Positions 34,586 to 42,834 of a stretch of DNA of 64,000 bases are shown here, piece after piece; the stretch's first letter is position 1, and each line of letters starts with the position of its first letter. The notes below the pieces were generated by a model. It ran no database searches. It saw only the letters and a program-made list of their open reading frames with translations, and had not been told where the DNA came from. Made by a program: the position numbers and the translations under genes. The DNA is from Phytoactinopolyspora mesophila (GTDB lineage Bacteria > Actinomycetota > Actinomycetes > Jiangellales > Jiangellaceae). The stretch covers positions 682,001 through 746,000 of the forward strand of contig NZ_WLZY01000001.1 of the NCBI RefSeq assembly GCF_010122465.1. The letters run 5' to 3'.

Positions 34586-36142
34586 ATGCCTCACAAGCTC
34601 GTGACCTCCGTCGTCGACGGCAAGGCCGTCGAAGGCGCCCGTACGGTCGCCAGCCGCAATCCGGCACGTCTCGACGACGTCGTGGCCGAAGTCTCGCTTG
34701 CGGAAGCCACCACGTTCATCGACGCCGCCGCATCGGCCAAACGGGCCCAGACCGCTTGGGCCGCCGTCCCTGCGCCCATTCGCGGCCGGGCTATCGCGCA
34801 TATCGGCCGTCTGGTCGAGGCGAACATGCACGAACTCGCGGCGCTCGTCACCCGCGACATCGGCAAGCCATACGCCGAAGCCCTCGGCGAGGTCCGCGAG
34901 ATCGTCGACACCTGCGACTTCTTCCTCGGTGAAGGCCGCCGGCTCTATGGTCAGACCGTGCCGAGCGAGATGCCGGACAAGCAGTTGTTCACGTTCCGCA
35001 ATCCAGTCGGCACAGTCGCCATCATCACCGCGGGGAACTTCCCGGTCGCGGTTCCATCCTGGTACATCGTCCCGGCGCTGCTCTGCGGCAACACGGTGGT
35101 GTGGAAGCCGGCGGAGTACTCGGCCGCCGTTTCCGCGGCCTTTCACGACATATTCGTCCGCGGTGGCGGGCTGCCGCCGGGCGTGTTCAACGTCGTGCAT
35201 GCCGATGGCCCGGCCACGTTCTCAGGGCTCGAGGCTGCCCTGGAGGCCGGCACCATCGACAAAGTGGGCTTCACCGGCTCCCCCGAGGTCGGCCGCGAAA
35301 TCGGCGCGCTCACTGGTCGTCACCTGCAAAACGCGTGCCTGGAACTCGGCGGCAAGAACCCGCTTCTGGTGACGCCCAGCGCGGATCTCGACCTCGCCGT
35401 CGAGGGCGCGCTGTTCTCCGGGTTCGGCACCGCTGGCCAGCGGTGTACGTCACTCGGCACGGTCATCGTCCACGAGACGCGGCATGCCGAGTTCATCGAG
35501 CGGTTCGCAGCCGCCACGGCAGCGGCTACCGTCGGTGACCCGAGCGGCGAGGTTCTCATGGGCCCGCTGCTGGACCAGAAGTTCGCCGAACGCTACGAGT
35601 CCTTCCTCGAGTGGATTCAGCCGCACCACACCGTCATCGGTCGCACCGGCCGGATCAACGCTGACAATCCACGCGAAGGCTTCGCCGGCGACCCCGCCGA
35701 CGGCCTGTACTACCACCCCGTCATCGTCGACGGCGTACGCCCGGGTGACCAGATCTTCGACCACGAGACCTTCGGGCCGATCGTGGGCGTGACCACCTAC
35801 AGCCATTTCGACGAAGCCATAGAGCTGTCCAACGCCCCCGGTTATGGCTTGTCGGCCTCGATCTACACGTCCAACCCGGCCGACGCCTTCGCCTTCCGCA
35901 GCCGTACCAGCGCTGGGATGGTGAGCATCAACAACTCCACGTCCGGTGCGGAAGCACATCTGCCGTTCGGTGGCAACGGAAAGTCCGGCAACGGCTCGCG
36001 CCAGTCCGGCATGTGGGTGCTCGATCAATTCACTCGCTGGCAGTCCATGAACTGGGACTATTCCGGCAAGCTGCAAAAGGCCCAGATGGATGTCACCGAA
36101 CTCGTGCCGGACACCGAGTTCCGGCTCGACGCCGGACAGTGA
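34586..36142 (+). CDS. Aldehyde dehydrogenase, probable aminoadipate-semialdehyde (piperideine-6-carboxylate) dehydrogenase
   Basis: A 518-residue NAD(P)-dependent aldehyde dehydrogenase. The catalytic Cys is in GTAGQRCTSLGTVI, the general-base Glu in CLELGGKNPLLV, the cofactor loop is VGFTGSPEVGREIG, and NFPVAVPSWYIVPALLCGNTVVWKP binds NAD(P). The GQRCTS active site and PFGGNGKSGNG tail are of the ALDH7-like type that includes piperideine-6-carboxylate dehydrogenase. Directly behind lat, it would oxidise the LAT product to 2-aminoadipate. AGAGGA nine bases ahead of the ATG at 34586 decides against an ATG at 34568 overlapping the lat stop. Confidence 0.85.
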   Translation: MPHKLVTSVVDGKAVEGARTVASRNPARLDDVVAEVSLAEATTFIDAAASAKRAQTAWAAVPAPIRGRAIAHIGRLVEANMHELAALVTRDIGKPYAEALGEVREIVDTCDFFLGEGRRLYGQTVPSEMPDKQLFTFRNPVGTVAIITAGNFPVAVPSWYIVPALLCGNTVVWKPAEYSAAVSAAFHDIFVRGGGLPPGVFNVVHADGPATFSGLEAALEAGTIDKVGFTGSPEVGREIGALTGRHLQNACLELGGKNPLLVTPSADLDLAVEGALFSGFGTAGQRCTSLGTVIVHETRHAEFIERFAAATAAATVGDPSGEVLMGPLLDQKFAERYESFLEWIQPHHTVIGRTGRINADNPREGFAGDPADGLYYHPVIVDGVRPGDQIFDHETFGPIVGVTTYSHFDEAIELSNAPGYGLSASIYTSNPADAFAFRSRTSAGMVSINNSTSGAEAHLPFGGNGKSGNGSRQSGMWVLDQFTRWQSMNWDYSGKLQKAQMDVTELVPDTEFRLDAGQ

Positions 36143-38322
36143 CTGAGGCACCAGGGCCCGGCATGGCCACTACGCCGGAGGCGGCGCTGATCGACGCTAT
36201 TGGGCGTCTGAGCGTGACGTCGCCTCCGGTCGAGGCGGACCGGGACGTCCTGTGGCGGGTCTTCGACGCTCAGGTCACCAGCCGCCACCTCGACGCCGTC
36301 GCCAGGGAGCTGCAGTCGGCCGGGCGCGCGTATTACACGATCGGTTCTTCCGGGCACGAGAGCAACGCTGCGGTCGCCGACGCGCTTCGACCGACCGACC
36401 CCGCGCTACTTCACTACCGCTCCGGGGCCTTCTATGTAGCGCGTGCTGCGAAGGTCAGCGGGAGCACCCCGGTCCGCGACATTCTCCAAGGCCTGATGTG
36501 TTCGGCAGACGAGCCCATCGCCGGCGGGCGGCACAAGGTGTTCGGCCACGCGTCCCTGTCGATCATCCCGCAGACGTCCACCATCGCCTCTCACCTGCCG
36601 CGCGCCGTCGGCCTGGCGATGTCGCTGCATCGCGCCAAGCGGCTCGGCACCAGCCGGGCGGCTGACGGCGCGGATCCGGCCTGGCCGGCCGACTCGGTCG
36701 TGGTGTGTTCGTTCGGCGACGCCTCGGCGAACCATTCCACCGCGGCGGGCGCCATCAACGCCGCTGTCAACACCGCCTACCGCGGCCTGCCGATGCCGTT
36801 GCTCCTGGTGTGTGAAGACAACGGCCTGGGCATCTCCGTGCCCACGCCCGAGGGCTGGATCCGGTCCGCGTACGGCTCGCGGCCTGGTCTGGAGTATTTC
36901 ACCGCCGACGGAGCGGACACCGTCGGCGTACTCGACACCGTTCAGGCCGCGGCCGCCTATGTGCGCTCGCGGCAGCGGCCAGCCTTCCTGCACCTGCGCA
37001 CCGTCCGGTTCGGCGGTCACGCTGGCAGCGACGCCGAGATCAGCTACCGCACACACAGCGAGATCGCGGCCGGCTATGCCCGGGACCCGATCCTTGGCAC
37101 CGCCCGCGCGCTGACACAGTCCGGCGGGGCGACCCCTGAGGAACTCGTCGAGCGCTACCGCGGGATCCGTGCCGGCATCGACGCCGTGGTGGCCGAACTC
37201 GGGGATGTCCGGCCGCTCGAATCGGCCGCCCAGGTGATGGCGCCGCTGGCGCCACGTCACCCAGAACGGGTTGCCGCCGCGGCGGCGGCGATAACCGTCT
37301 CCCCCACCAAACCGGCCACGCTGGCCGAGGCGATCAACCAGACGCTCGCCGACGCTCTCGGTCACGACCGGCGGGTGGTTGTGTTCGGCGAGGACGTGGG
37401 CCGCAAAGGCGGCGTCTACGGCGTCACCCGCGGGCTACAGCGACACTTCGGCGCGGCCCGGGTGTTCGACACGTTACTCGACGAGCAGTCCATCCTGGGG
37501 CTCGGTCTCGGAGCTGGCCTGGCCGGGCTGCTGCCGGTGCCGGAGATCCAATACCTGGCCTATCTGCACAATGCCGAAGATCAGCTCCGCGGTGAGGCGG
37601 CGACGCTCTCCTTCTTCTCCCAGGCGCAATACCGCAATCCGATGGTCGTACGTATCGCCGGGCTGGCCTATCAACGCGGCTTCGGCGGCCATTTCCACAA
37701 CGACAACGCAGCCGCGGTACTGCGAGACATCCCGGGCTTGGTGGTGGCGTGCCCGTCCCGCGCCGACGACGCGGCGTCAATGTTCCGCACCTGCCTGGCC
37801 GCGGCCGACGTCGACGGCACGGTCAGCGCCTTCCTCGAGCCCATCGCGCTCTATCACACCCGCGACCTCCACACCGACGGTGACGGCAGGTGGCTGGCAG
37901 AAGACACCGGCGACCACGTCCCCATCGGCCGCGCACGCGTGCACGGCTCCGGCCACGATTTGACCATCGTCACCTTCGGCAACGGTGTGCCGATGAGTCT
38001 CCGGGTCGCCGAGCGCCTGGCCGCACAGGGCGTCCACGTCCGCGTGCTCGATCTGCGCTGGCTGGCGCCGTTGCCAGTGACGGATCTGCTCCGGGAGGCG
38101 CACGCCACCGGACGGGTGCTGGTAGCCGACGAGACCCGGCATTCCGGTGGGGTCGGTGAAGGGGTGCTCAGCGCCCTGGTGGAGAGTGGCTTCACCGGGC
38201 GTCTCGCGCGAGTGGCAAGCCGCGATAGTTTCGTGCCACTCGGCCCGGCCGCCCGGCACGTCTTACTGAGTGAGGAAGATATCGAGACGGCAGCGCTCAA
38301 GCTTGCCGTGAAGGAGATGTGA
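36139..38322 (+). CDS. Fused alpha-beta E1 component of a 2-oxoacid dehydrogenase (probable 2-oxoadipate)
   Basis: A 727-residue thiamine-diphosphate enzyme with E1-alpha (about residues 30-390) and E1-beta (about 400-727) in one chain. The alpha part has SGHESNAAVADALRPTDPAL and the ThDP motif CSFGDASANHSTAAGA...EDNGLGIS. The beta part has VVFGEDVGRKGGVYGVTRGL, then FDTLLDEQSILGLGLGAGL and PEIQYLAYLHNAEDQLRGE. Most branched-chain-type E1s are two proteins. Between the aminoadipate-forming dehydrogenase and glutaryl-CoA dehydrogenase, 2-oxoadipate is the expected substrate; E2 and E3 are not encoded here. The GTG at 36139 overlaps the preceding TGA; ATG 36163 is an alternative. Confidence 0.8.
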   Translation: MTEAPGPGMATTPEAALIDAIGRLSVTSPPVEADRDVLWRVFDAQVTSRHLDAVARELQSAGRAYYTIGSSGHESNAAVADALRPTDPALLHYRSGAFYVARAAKVSGSTPVRDILQGLMCSADEPIAGGRHKVFGHASLSIIPQTSTIASHLPRAVGLAMSLHRAKRLGTSRAADGADPAWPADSVVVCSFGDASANHSTAAGAINAAVNTAYRGLPMPLLLVCEDNGLGISVPTPEGWIRSAYGSRPGLEYFTADGADTVGVLDTVQAAAAYVRSRQRPAFLHLRTVRFGGHAGSDAEISYRTHSEIAAGYARDPILGTARALTQSGGATPEELVERYRGIRAGIDAVVAELGDVRPLESAAQVMAPLAPRHPERVAAAAAAITVSPTKPATLAEAINQTLADALGHDRRVVVFGEDVGRKGGVYGVTRGLQRHFGAARVFDTLLDEQSILGLGLGAGLAGLLPVPEIQYLAYLHNAEDQLRGEAATLSFFSQAQYRNPMVVRIAGLAYQRGFGGHFHNDNAAAVLRDIPGLVVACPSRADDAASMFRTCLAAADVDGTVSAFLEPIALYHTRDLHTDGDGRWLAEDTGDHVPIGRARVHGSGHDLTIVTFGNGVPMSLRVAERLAAQGVHVRVLDLRWLAPLPVTDLLREAHATGRVLVADETRHSGGVGEGVLSALVESGFTGRLARVASRDSFVPLGPAARHVLLSEEDIETAALKLAVKEM

Positions 38323-38323
38323 G

Positions 38324-39499
38324 ATGACCGGTGTGAGCCCACTCGAGTTGCTCGATGTCGACCACCTGCTCGACGACGACGAGCGCACCATCCAGCACAC
38401 GGTGCGGCGCTTCGTCGACGACCAAGTCCGGCCCCACGTCGCGGAGTGGTACGAGCATGAGCTCACCGAGGACGCTGTCCGGCAGCTCGCTCGTGATGCC
38501 GGCAAACTCGGCCTGCTCGGCATGCATCTGGAAGGCTACGGATGCGCGGGCACCAATGCCGTCTCGTACGGGCTCGCCTGCATGGAGCTCGAGGCGGGTG
38601 ACTCCGGCATCCGCAGCTTGGTCTCGGTCCAAGGTTCACTCGCGATGTTCGCCATCTGGAAGTTCGGCTCCGAGGAACAAAAACAACGATGGCTCCCCGG
38701 TATGGCTGCCGGCGAGCTCATCGGGTGCTTCGGTCTGACCGAGCCCGACTACGGATCCAATCCGGCCGGAATGCGGACCCGGGCCCGCCGCGACGGCACC
38801 GACTGGGTACTCGACGGCACCAAGATGTGGATCACCAATGGCACCGTGGCCGATGTGGCCGTCGTCTGGGCGCAGACCGACGACGGCGTGCGCGGGTTCC
38901 TGGTGCCGAAAGGCACGAAAGGCTTCTCCGCACCGAAGATCTCCCGCAAACTCTCGCTGCGCGCTTCGATCACCAGTGAGCTGGTTCTGGACGGAGTACG
39001 GCTGCCGGCCGAGGCGATGCTCCAGGAAGCCATGGGTTTGCGCGGACCGCTGTCGTGTCTCAGCGAGGCCAGGTTCGGGATCGTCTTCGGAGCCATCGGC
39101 GCGGCGAGAGACTGCCTCGATTCCACACTCGAGTACGCGAACAGCCGCGAGGTGTTCGGTAAGACGTTGTCTTCGTTCCAGCTGACCCAGGCCAAGCTGG
39201 CCGACATGGCGCTGGAGTTGCAGAAGGGTTTCCTGCTGGCGATGCATCTGGGCCGGTTGAAGGACGGCGAGCGGCTCAGCCCGCAGCAGGTCAGCCTCGG
39301 CAAACTCAACAATGTGCGCGAAGCCTTGGCCATTGCCCGCGAGTGCCGGACCATCCTTGCCGCCAGCGGCATCACTCTCGAATACCCGGTGCTGCGCCAC
39401 GCCAACAATCTCGAATCGGTCCTGACGTACGAGGGCACGTCCGAGATCCATCAGCTGGTGATCGGCCAGGCCCTGACCGGCGAGGCCGCCTTCACTTAA
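38324..39499 (+). CDS. Glutaryl-CoA dehydrogenase
   Basis: A 391-residue acyl-CoA dehydrogenase that oxidises and decarboxylates glutaryl-CoA to crotonyl-CoA, handing electrons to ETF. The FAD/substrate segments GCFGLTEPDYGSNPAGM, KMWITNGTVADVAVVWAQ and REVFGKTLSSFQLTQAKLADM, and the catalytic glutamate in VLTYEGTSEIHQLVIGQALTG fit the GCDH group. The alpha-helical N-terminal domain is complete. It starts one base behind the E1 stop with AAGGAG eight bases upstream, so it belongs to the same operon and is its last step. Confidence 0.9.
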   Translation: MTGVSPLELLDVDHLLDDDERTIQHTVRRFVDDQVRPHVAEWYEHELTEDAVRQLARDAGKLGLLGMHLEGYGCAGTNAVSYGLACMELEAGDSGIRSLVSVQGSLAMFAIWKFGSEEQKQRWLPGMAAGELIGCFGLTEPDYGSNPAGMRTRARRDGTDWVLDGTKMWITNGTVADVAVVWAQTDDGVRGFLVPKGTKGFSAPKISRKLSLRASITSELVLDGVRLPAEAMLQEAMGLRGPLSCLSEARFGIVFGAIGAARDCLDSTLEYANSREVFGKTLSSFQLTQAKLADMALELQKGFLLAMHLGRLKDGERLSPQQVSLGKLNNVREALAIARECRTILAASGITLEYPVLRHANNLESVLTYEGTSEIHQLVIGQALTGEAAFT

Positions 39500-39534
39500 T
39501 CCGACGTCACCTGATCCGACGTCGCGAAAATCCC

Positions 39535-39563
39535 TTGACGCAGGTAGTGACGATCCGTACGGT
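39535..39563 (+). promoter_or_regulatory. Sigma70-type promoter ahead of the leader ORF/acetyltransferase
   Basis: TTGACG (39535-39540), a 17-bp spacer and TACGGT (39558-39563). It lies just behind the end of the lysine operon and would give a leader of about 165 bases before the acetyltransferase gene. Directly upstream, ATCCGACGTC occurs twice as a direct repeat. Confidence 0.55.
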
Positions 39564-39633
39564 TCTTGCAATCGTGCGTTCAGGGGGTCTCTCTGATCAG
39601 CCGAACTTCATGCAGCGAAAGGAGGTCTGGACC

Positions 39634-39681
39634 ATGTCTTGCCGCACACTGTCCGGTTCCTCCATCGCTCGCCTTGGCTAG
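39634..39681 (+). CDS. Possible 15-residue leader peptide
   Basis: A short frame MSCRTLSGSSIARLG with an unusually strong AAAGGAGGT site (39618-39626) eight bases ahead of its ATG. Its TAG stop lies inside a perfect 7-bp hairpin (39678-39694), and a second 6-bp hairpin (39709-39725) ends just before the ribosome binding site of the acetyltransferase. This layout is that of a translated regulatory leader. Four Ser and two Arg residues in 15 are notable, but no amino acid is clearly sensed. A non-translated fortuitous site is the alternative. Confidence 0.4.
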   Translation: MSCRTLSGSSIARLG

Positions 39682-39738
39682 TGCGGTGCACTAGTAGCTC
39701 GCTCGGGCGCGGAGGCCCACTCCGCCAAGGAGCATCGT

Positions 39739-40701
39739 ATGGTCAGCATTGTTTACCGTCCGCTGGCAGCGGACGAATTCGACCTGTTCAACCGCTACGC
39801 AACGCCACCCACGTCGGGTGTCGGCGCCCGAAGCCGCACCTTCGACGAATTCGTCGCTGCCGGCGACTACCGTCCCGAGTGGACATGGGTCGCCCTCGAT
39901 GGTGGCGACGTGATCGCCAGGGCGGCGTTCTGGGGCCCACCCGGCGTTCCGCATCCCTTCAGTCTCGACTGGTTCGATCCGGGGACCGGTCCTGATCGCA
40001 TAGACGTGGGCGCACGCTTGTTGCAGGCGGCGTACGCGGCTGTGGCTACACCGGACTACTGGTCGTTGCCGCATCCCGATGGTGGACGGCCGGACTATCT
40101 TCTCTTCCTGCCTGCCGATTGGCGTGAACGTGCCGAAGCAACCGCCGACGCCATGGATCGGATCAACGCCGCTGAGCAGGCCGGACTGTTCTTTTCCCGG
40201 GAGAGAGTGAACGTCAGATGGGTGGCCGGGCAAGGACTCCCGAACCGATCCGGCCGGCTCAACTTCGCTCCCGTCACGGATCGTCAGCAACTCCTGACGA
40301 CGCTGGCCCGGGTCTGTGAACACAGTCTGGACGTGGAGGATCAACGCCAGATCGCCGAGGGCGGTCCCGAAACAGCCGCTCAGGCGATCATGGACGAAGT
40401 CGCGTCGATGCCCGGTGGCTCCAGCCGCTGGCGGCTTGCGATGACCCGGTCGAATGAGATCGTCGGGGTTGTGATGCCGACCCGTAATCCCTCCTCTGCC
40501 ACGATCGGGTACCTCGGAGTGGTGCCGGAGCATCGCGGCCGCGGTTATGTCGATGACCTCATCAGCGAGGCACTCCATCAGTTCGATGCCGAGGACGAGC
40601 CCGTCGTCAACGACCAGACCGACGCTGCCAATACACCGATGCTCGCAGCGTTCGACCGATGCGGCTACCGCGTGACAGGACGACGCGTCGTCATGATCTG
40701 A
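39739..40701 (+). CDS. GNAT-family N-acetyltransferase
   Basis: A 320-residue protein with a GNAT fold in the C-terminal half; the acetyl-CoA loop is visible as YLGVVPEHRGRGYVDDLISEAL, followed by NDQTDAANTPMLAAFDRCGYR. The N-terminal half looks like a second, degenerate GNAT domain (EWTWVALDGGDVIARAAFWG). The substrate is unknown. AAGGAG seven bases upstream supports the ATG. It follows the lysine operon but has its own promoter and leader, and converges with the Lrp gene. Confidence 0.85.
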   Translation: MVSIVYRPLAADEFDLFNRYATPPTSGVGARSRTFDEFVAAGDYRPEWTWVALDGGDVIARAAFWGPPGVPHPFSLDWFDPGTGPDRIDVGARLLQAAYAAVATPDYWSLPHPDGGRPDYLLFLPADWRERAEATADAMDRINAAEQAGLFFSRERVNVRWVAGQGLPNRSGRLNFAPVTDRQQLLTTLARVCEHSLDVEDQRQIAEGGPETAAQAIMDEVASMPGGSSRWRLAMTRSNEIVGVVMPTRNPSSATIGYLGVVPEHRGRGYVDDLISEALHQFDAEDEPVVNDQTDAANTPMLAAFDRCGYRVTGRRVVMI

Positions 40702-40702
40702 G

Positions 40703-40718
40703 GGCCGGCTCGCCGGCC
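40703..40718. terminator. GC-rich hairpin between convergent acetyltransferase and Lrp genes
   Basis: Arms GGCCGGC (40703-40709) and GCCGGCC (40712-40718) enclose two bases, one base behind the acetyltransferase stop codon. There is no T-tract. It may serve as a bidirectional terminator. Confidence 0.5.
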
Positions 40719-40752
40719 TGACTGTCGACGCTCTGCCCGGGCAGCGCCGGTA

Positions 40753-41193
40753 TCAGCGGATCGTCGGACGGTTCTCGTATGGAGTGGAGAGCACGATCAT
40801 GGTTCGGGTGGAGACATTTGCCGACGAGCGGATCCGCGCGAGCAGGTCCTCGAGCGCGCTCGGCCGGGCCACCCGGACCTTGAGCATGTAGTTCTCGTCA
40901 CCAGCCACCGAGTGGCACGCCTCGATCTCGGCGATGCCGGACAGCCGATCCGGAGAGTCATCAGGCTGGCTCGGATCGATCGGCTTGATCGAGATGAAAG
41001 CGGTGAGCGGCAGCCCGAGCGCCTCGTGGTCCACGACGGCCGCATAACCGCGGATGACACCACGCTCTTCGAGCCGGCGGACTCGCTGATGCACCGCCGA
41101 CGTTGACAGCCCGGTGGCCTTGCCGAGGTCCGTGTAGCTCATTCTGCCGTCGTTCAGCAGCAGCGACACGATCTGTCTGTCGATGTCTTCCAC
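40753..41193 (-). CDS. Lrp/AsnC-family transcriptional regulator
   Basis: A 146-residue regulator with the AsnC helix-turn-helix at the N-terminus (EDIDRQIVSLLLNDGRMSYTDLGKATGLSTSAVHQRVRRLEERGVI) and a RAM ligand/oligomerisation domain (AEIEACHSVAGDENYMLKVRVA). Such proteins bind amino acids and control their metabolism. In M. tuberculosis lrpA is next to lat and responds to starvation, so this gene is a candidate regulator of the lysine operon. Its start is a GTG at 41193. Autoregulation is common in the family but no operator could be defined. Confidence 0.9.
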   Translation of the reverse strand: MEDIDRQIVSLLLNDGRMSYTDLGKATGLSTSAVHQRVRRLEERGVIRGYAAVVDHEALGLPLTAFISIKPIDPSQPDDSPDRLSGIAEIEACHSVAGDENYMLKVRVARPSALEDLLARIRSSANVSTRTMIVLSTPYENRPTIR

Positions 41194-41282
41194 CCAGCCA
41201 CTGTAGATGGTTTCTGCCGCCGAGACCCGTGACCTGCCTCGGCGTGGCGCGGATGGTGTCCGTTTTCGAACTCCTCATGCCA

Positions 41283-41873
41283 CTACTGAGCCGTCTCGAT
41301 GCCACCGATCACCACTCGCACGAACTCCGTGGCTTTTGCCTCGGGCTCTTCCGCCTCCCGGTCGTAGAAGTGACGGAAGAACGCCCGTTGCAGGCAGGCG
41401 CCCATCAGCAACGAAGCGGCGGCGTCGGCGTCAACGTCGGCGCGCACACGTCCGACGCCTTGCTCGGCACGCAGATAGGCCGCCACAGTGTGGTTCACTC
41501 CTTCTGGGCCGGCTCCCATCCGGTACAGATCAGCGCGTAAGGCCTCTAGCACCCGCCGCTCGGAGAACACACCGACGGCAATTATGAACGCCTGGTCGTA
41601 GAAGGCCATCGCGGCACGAGTCACATCACGCAGATTCGCAGCCACAGTCCCCTGGCCCACCCGCTCGCCCAGGGCTCCGAGAGCATCGGCGAAGCCGGGG
41701 GCACGCTCGTGCAGAACGGCCACGAATATCTCGGTCTTGTGAGCGAAATGTTTGTACAGCGTCGCTTCGGAGAAGCCCGCACGGCGGGCGATCTCCTTGG
41801 TGGTAGCGCGCGCGATCCCGTCGTGACGCATGATGTGCGCCGCGGCATCCAAGATCCGATCGCGGGTGGTCAC
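41283..41873 (-). CDS. TetR-family transcriptional regulator
   Basis: A 196-residue repressor with the TetR helix-turn-helix at residues 5-50 (RILDAAAHIMRHDGIARATT, KEIARRAGFSEATLYKHFAHK). The C-terminal ligand domain is not assignable to a subgroup. It is divergent from the NAD(P)-binding protein gene, and the promoter of that gene is overlapped by two dyads that probably bind this protein. The start is a GTG at 41873. Confidence 0.88.
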   Translation of the reverse strand: MTTRDRILDAAAHIMRHDGIARATTKEIARRAGFSEATLYKHFAHKTEIFVAVLHERAPGFADALGALGERVGQGTVAANLRDVTRAAMAFYDQAFIIAVGVFSERRVLEALRADLYRMGAGPEGVNHTVAAYLRAEQGVGRVRADVDADAAASLLMGACLQRAFFRHFYDREAEEPEAKATEFVRVVIGGIETAQ

Positions 41874-41884
41874 TCGTCGCCTCC

Positions 41885-41934
41885 TTGACAGGTAAGTGTC
41901 CGCTCACCATACTAGGTGGTGAGTAAATACTTAC
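41885..41934 (+). promoter_or_regulatory. Promoter with overlapping operator dyads for the NAD(P)-binding protein gene
   Basis: TTGACA (41885-41890), 17-bp spacer and CATACT (41908-41913) form a near-consensus promoter. The spacer holds GGTAAGTGTCCGCTCACC-type half sites, and downstream GTGAGTAAATACTTAC (41919-41934) is nearly palindromic. Both share the half site GTRAGT, as expected for a TetR operator. Confidence 0.6.
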
Positions 41935-41980
41935 TAACCAACTCTCGTCAGTTCGCCTGAAATCGCTCGGAGGAACAACC

Positions 41981-42613
41981 ATGAAGATCGCCGTCCTAGG
42001 CGCTACCGGCGGCACCGGCCGCCACGTCGTCCAGCAGGCACTGGAGCAGGACCATTCCGTCACCGCTTTGGTACGCAGCCCTGACAAGCTCGCCGACCTG
42101 CGCCATGACCGGCTCCACGTCGTCGGGCTCGACGTCATGGATCCGGCCGCGCTCGAACAGCATCTGCCCGGGCACGATGCCGTCGTGTCCGCCATCGGGC
42201 CGAGAGAGAGCGGCCCTTCCACCGCATGCACCGACAGTGCGGCCTCCATCGTCAGGGCCATGGGGAACACCGGCGTCCGACGCCTCGTGGTCGTCAGCGC
42301 CGCCGGCCCGTACACCGAAGGCGACGGCGCGTTCACCCGGATCCTGGTCAAGCCGTTACTGCGCCGGATGCTCCGGCACCCGTTTGCTGACATGGTGCGG
42401 ATGGAGGAGCGGATCGCGCGCAGCGACGTGCAATGGACCGTCATCCGCCCCCCGATGCTCACCGACAAAGCACTCACCGGCACGTATCGGATGAGCATCG
42501 GCAAGAACGTCCGCCGAGGGTACCGAATCGCCCGCGCCGACGTCGCGCACGCGATCCTGCGCGTACTCAACGACCAAAAGGTGATCGGCACCAGCGTCGG
42601 CGTCGCCAGTTGA
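41981..42613 (+). CDS. NAD(P)-binding (NmrA/BVR-B-like) short oxidoreductase
   Basis: A 210-residue atypical short-chain dehydrogenase. The dinucleotide motif is KIAVLGATGGTGRHVVQQAL at the very N-terminus; VVSAIGPRESGPSTACTDSAAS and RLVVVSAAGPY follow, and VQWTVIRPPMLTDKALTGTYR is typical of the NAD(P)H-binding proteins related to biliverdin reductase B. Such proteins are reductases or redox sensors. It is divergent from, and probably repressed by, the TetR gene. Its substrate is unknown. Confidence 0.85.
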   Translation: MKIAVLGATGGTGRHVVQQALEQDHSVTALVRSPDKLADLRHDRLHVVGLDVMDPAALEQHLPGHDAVVSAIGPRESGPSTACTDSAASIVRAMGNTGVRRLVVVSAAGPYTEGDGAFTRILVKPLLRRMLRHPFADMVRMEERIARSDVQWTVIRPPMLTDKALTGTYRMSIGKNVRRGYRIARADVAHAILRVLNDQKVIGTSVGVAS

Positions 42614-42672
42614 GTCGCGACGCCGACGACGTCAGTCATTCGCCGTTCTGAGTTGATTCGAACACGTGTTTC

Positions 42673-42691
42673 AACTAAGCTAGCCTTAGTT
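42673..42691. promoter_or_regulatory. 19-bp palindrome resembling an iron box
   Basis: AACTAAG and CTTAGTT arms flank a 5-bp centre. Length and TAAG/CTTA half sites recall IdeR/DmdR boxes, but the match to the consensus is only partial. Right before it, AACACGTGTT (42661-42670) is another perfect palindrome. The patch lies upstream of the HNH gene. Confidence 0.3.
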
Positions 42692-42771
42692 GCCGGGAGG
42701 GCTGCTGGGCTCTCCAAGACGGCGTGATGAGTAAAGGGCTTCGGGTGTGGCCGGGCCACCACAAAAGTCCT

Positions 42772-42808
42772 CGTGTGTGTCTGCGACATATCGGCGCAGA
42801 CACACACG
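42772..42808 (+). promoter_or_regulatory. Perfect 14-bp hairpin in the HNH gene leader
   Basis: Arms CGTGTGTGTCTGCG (42772-42785) and its complement (42795-42808) enclose 9 bases and end 26 bases before the ATG at 42835. A second small stem (GTGGC/GCCAC) lies upstream. Being next to the ribosome binding site it could control translation or be a remnant of an insertion. Confidence 0.5.
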
Positions 42809-42834
42809 GTCGATCCTCAGTGGGAGTGCTCGTC

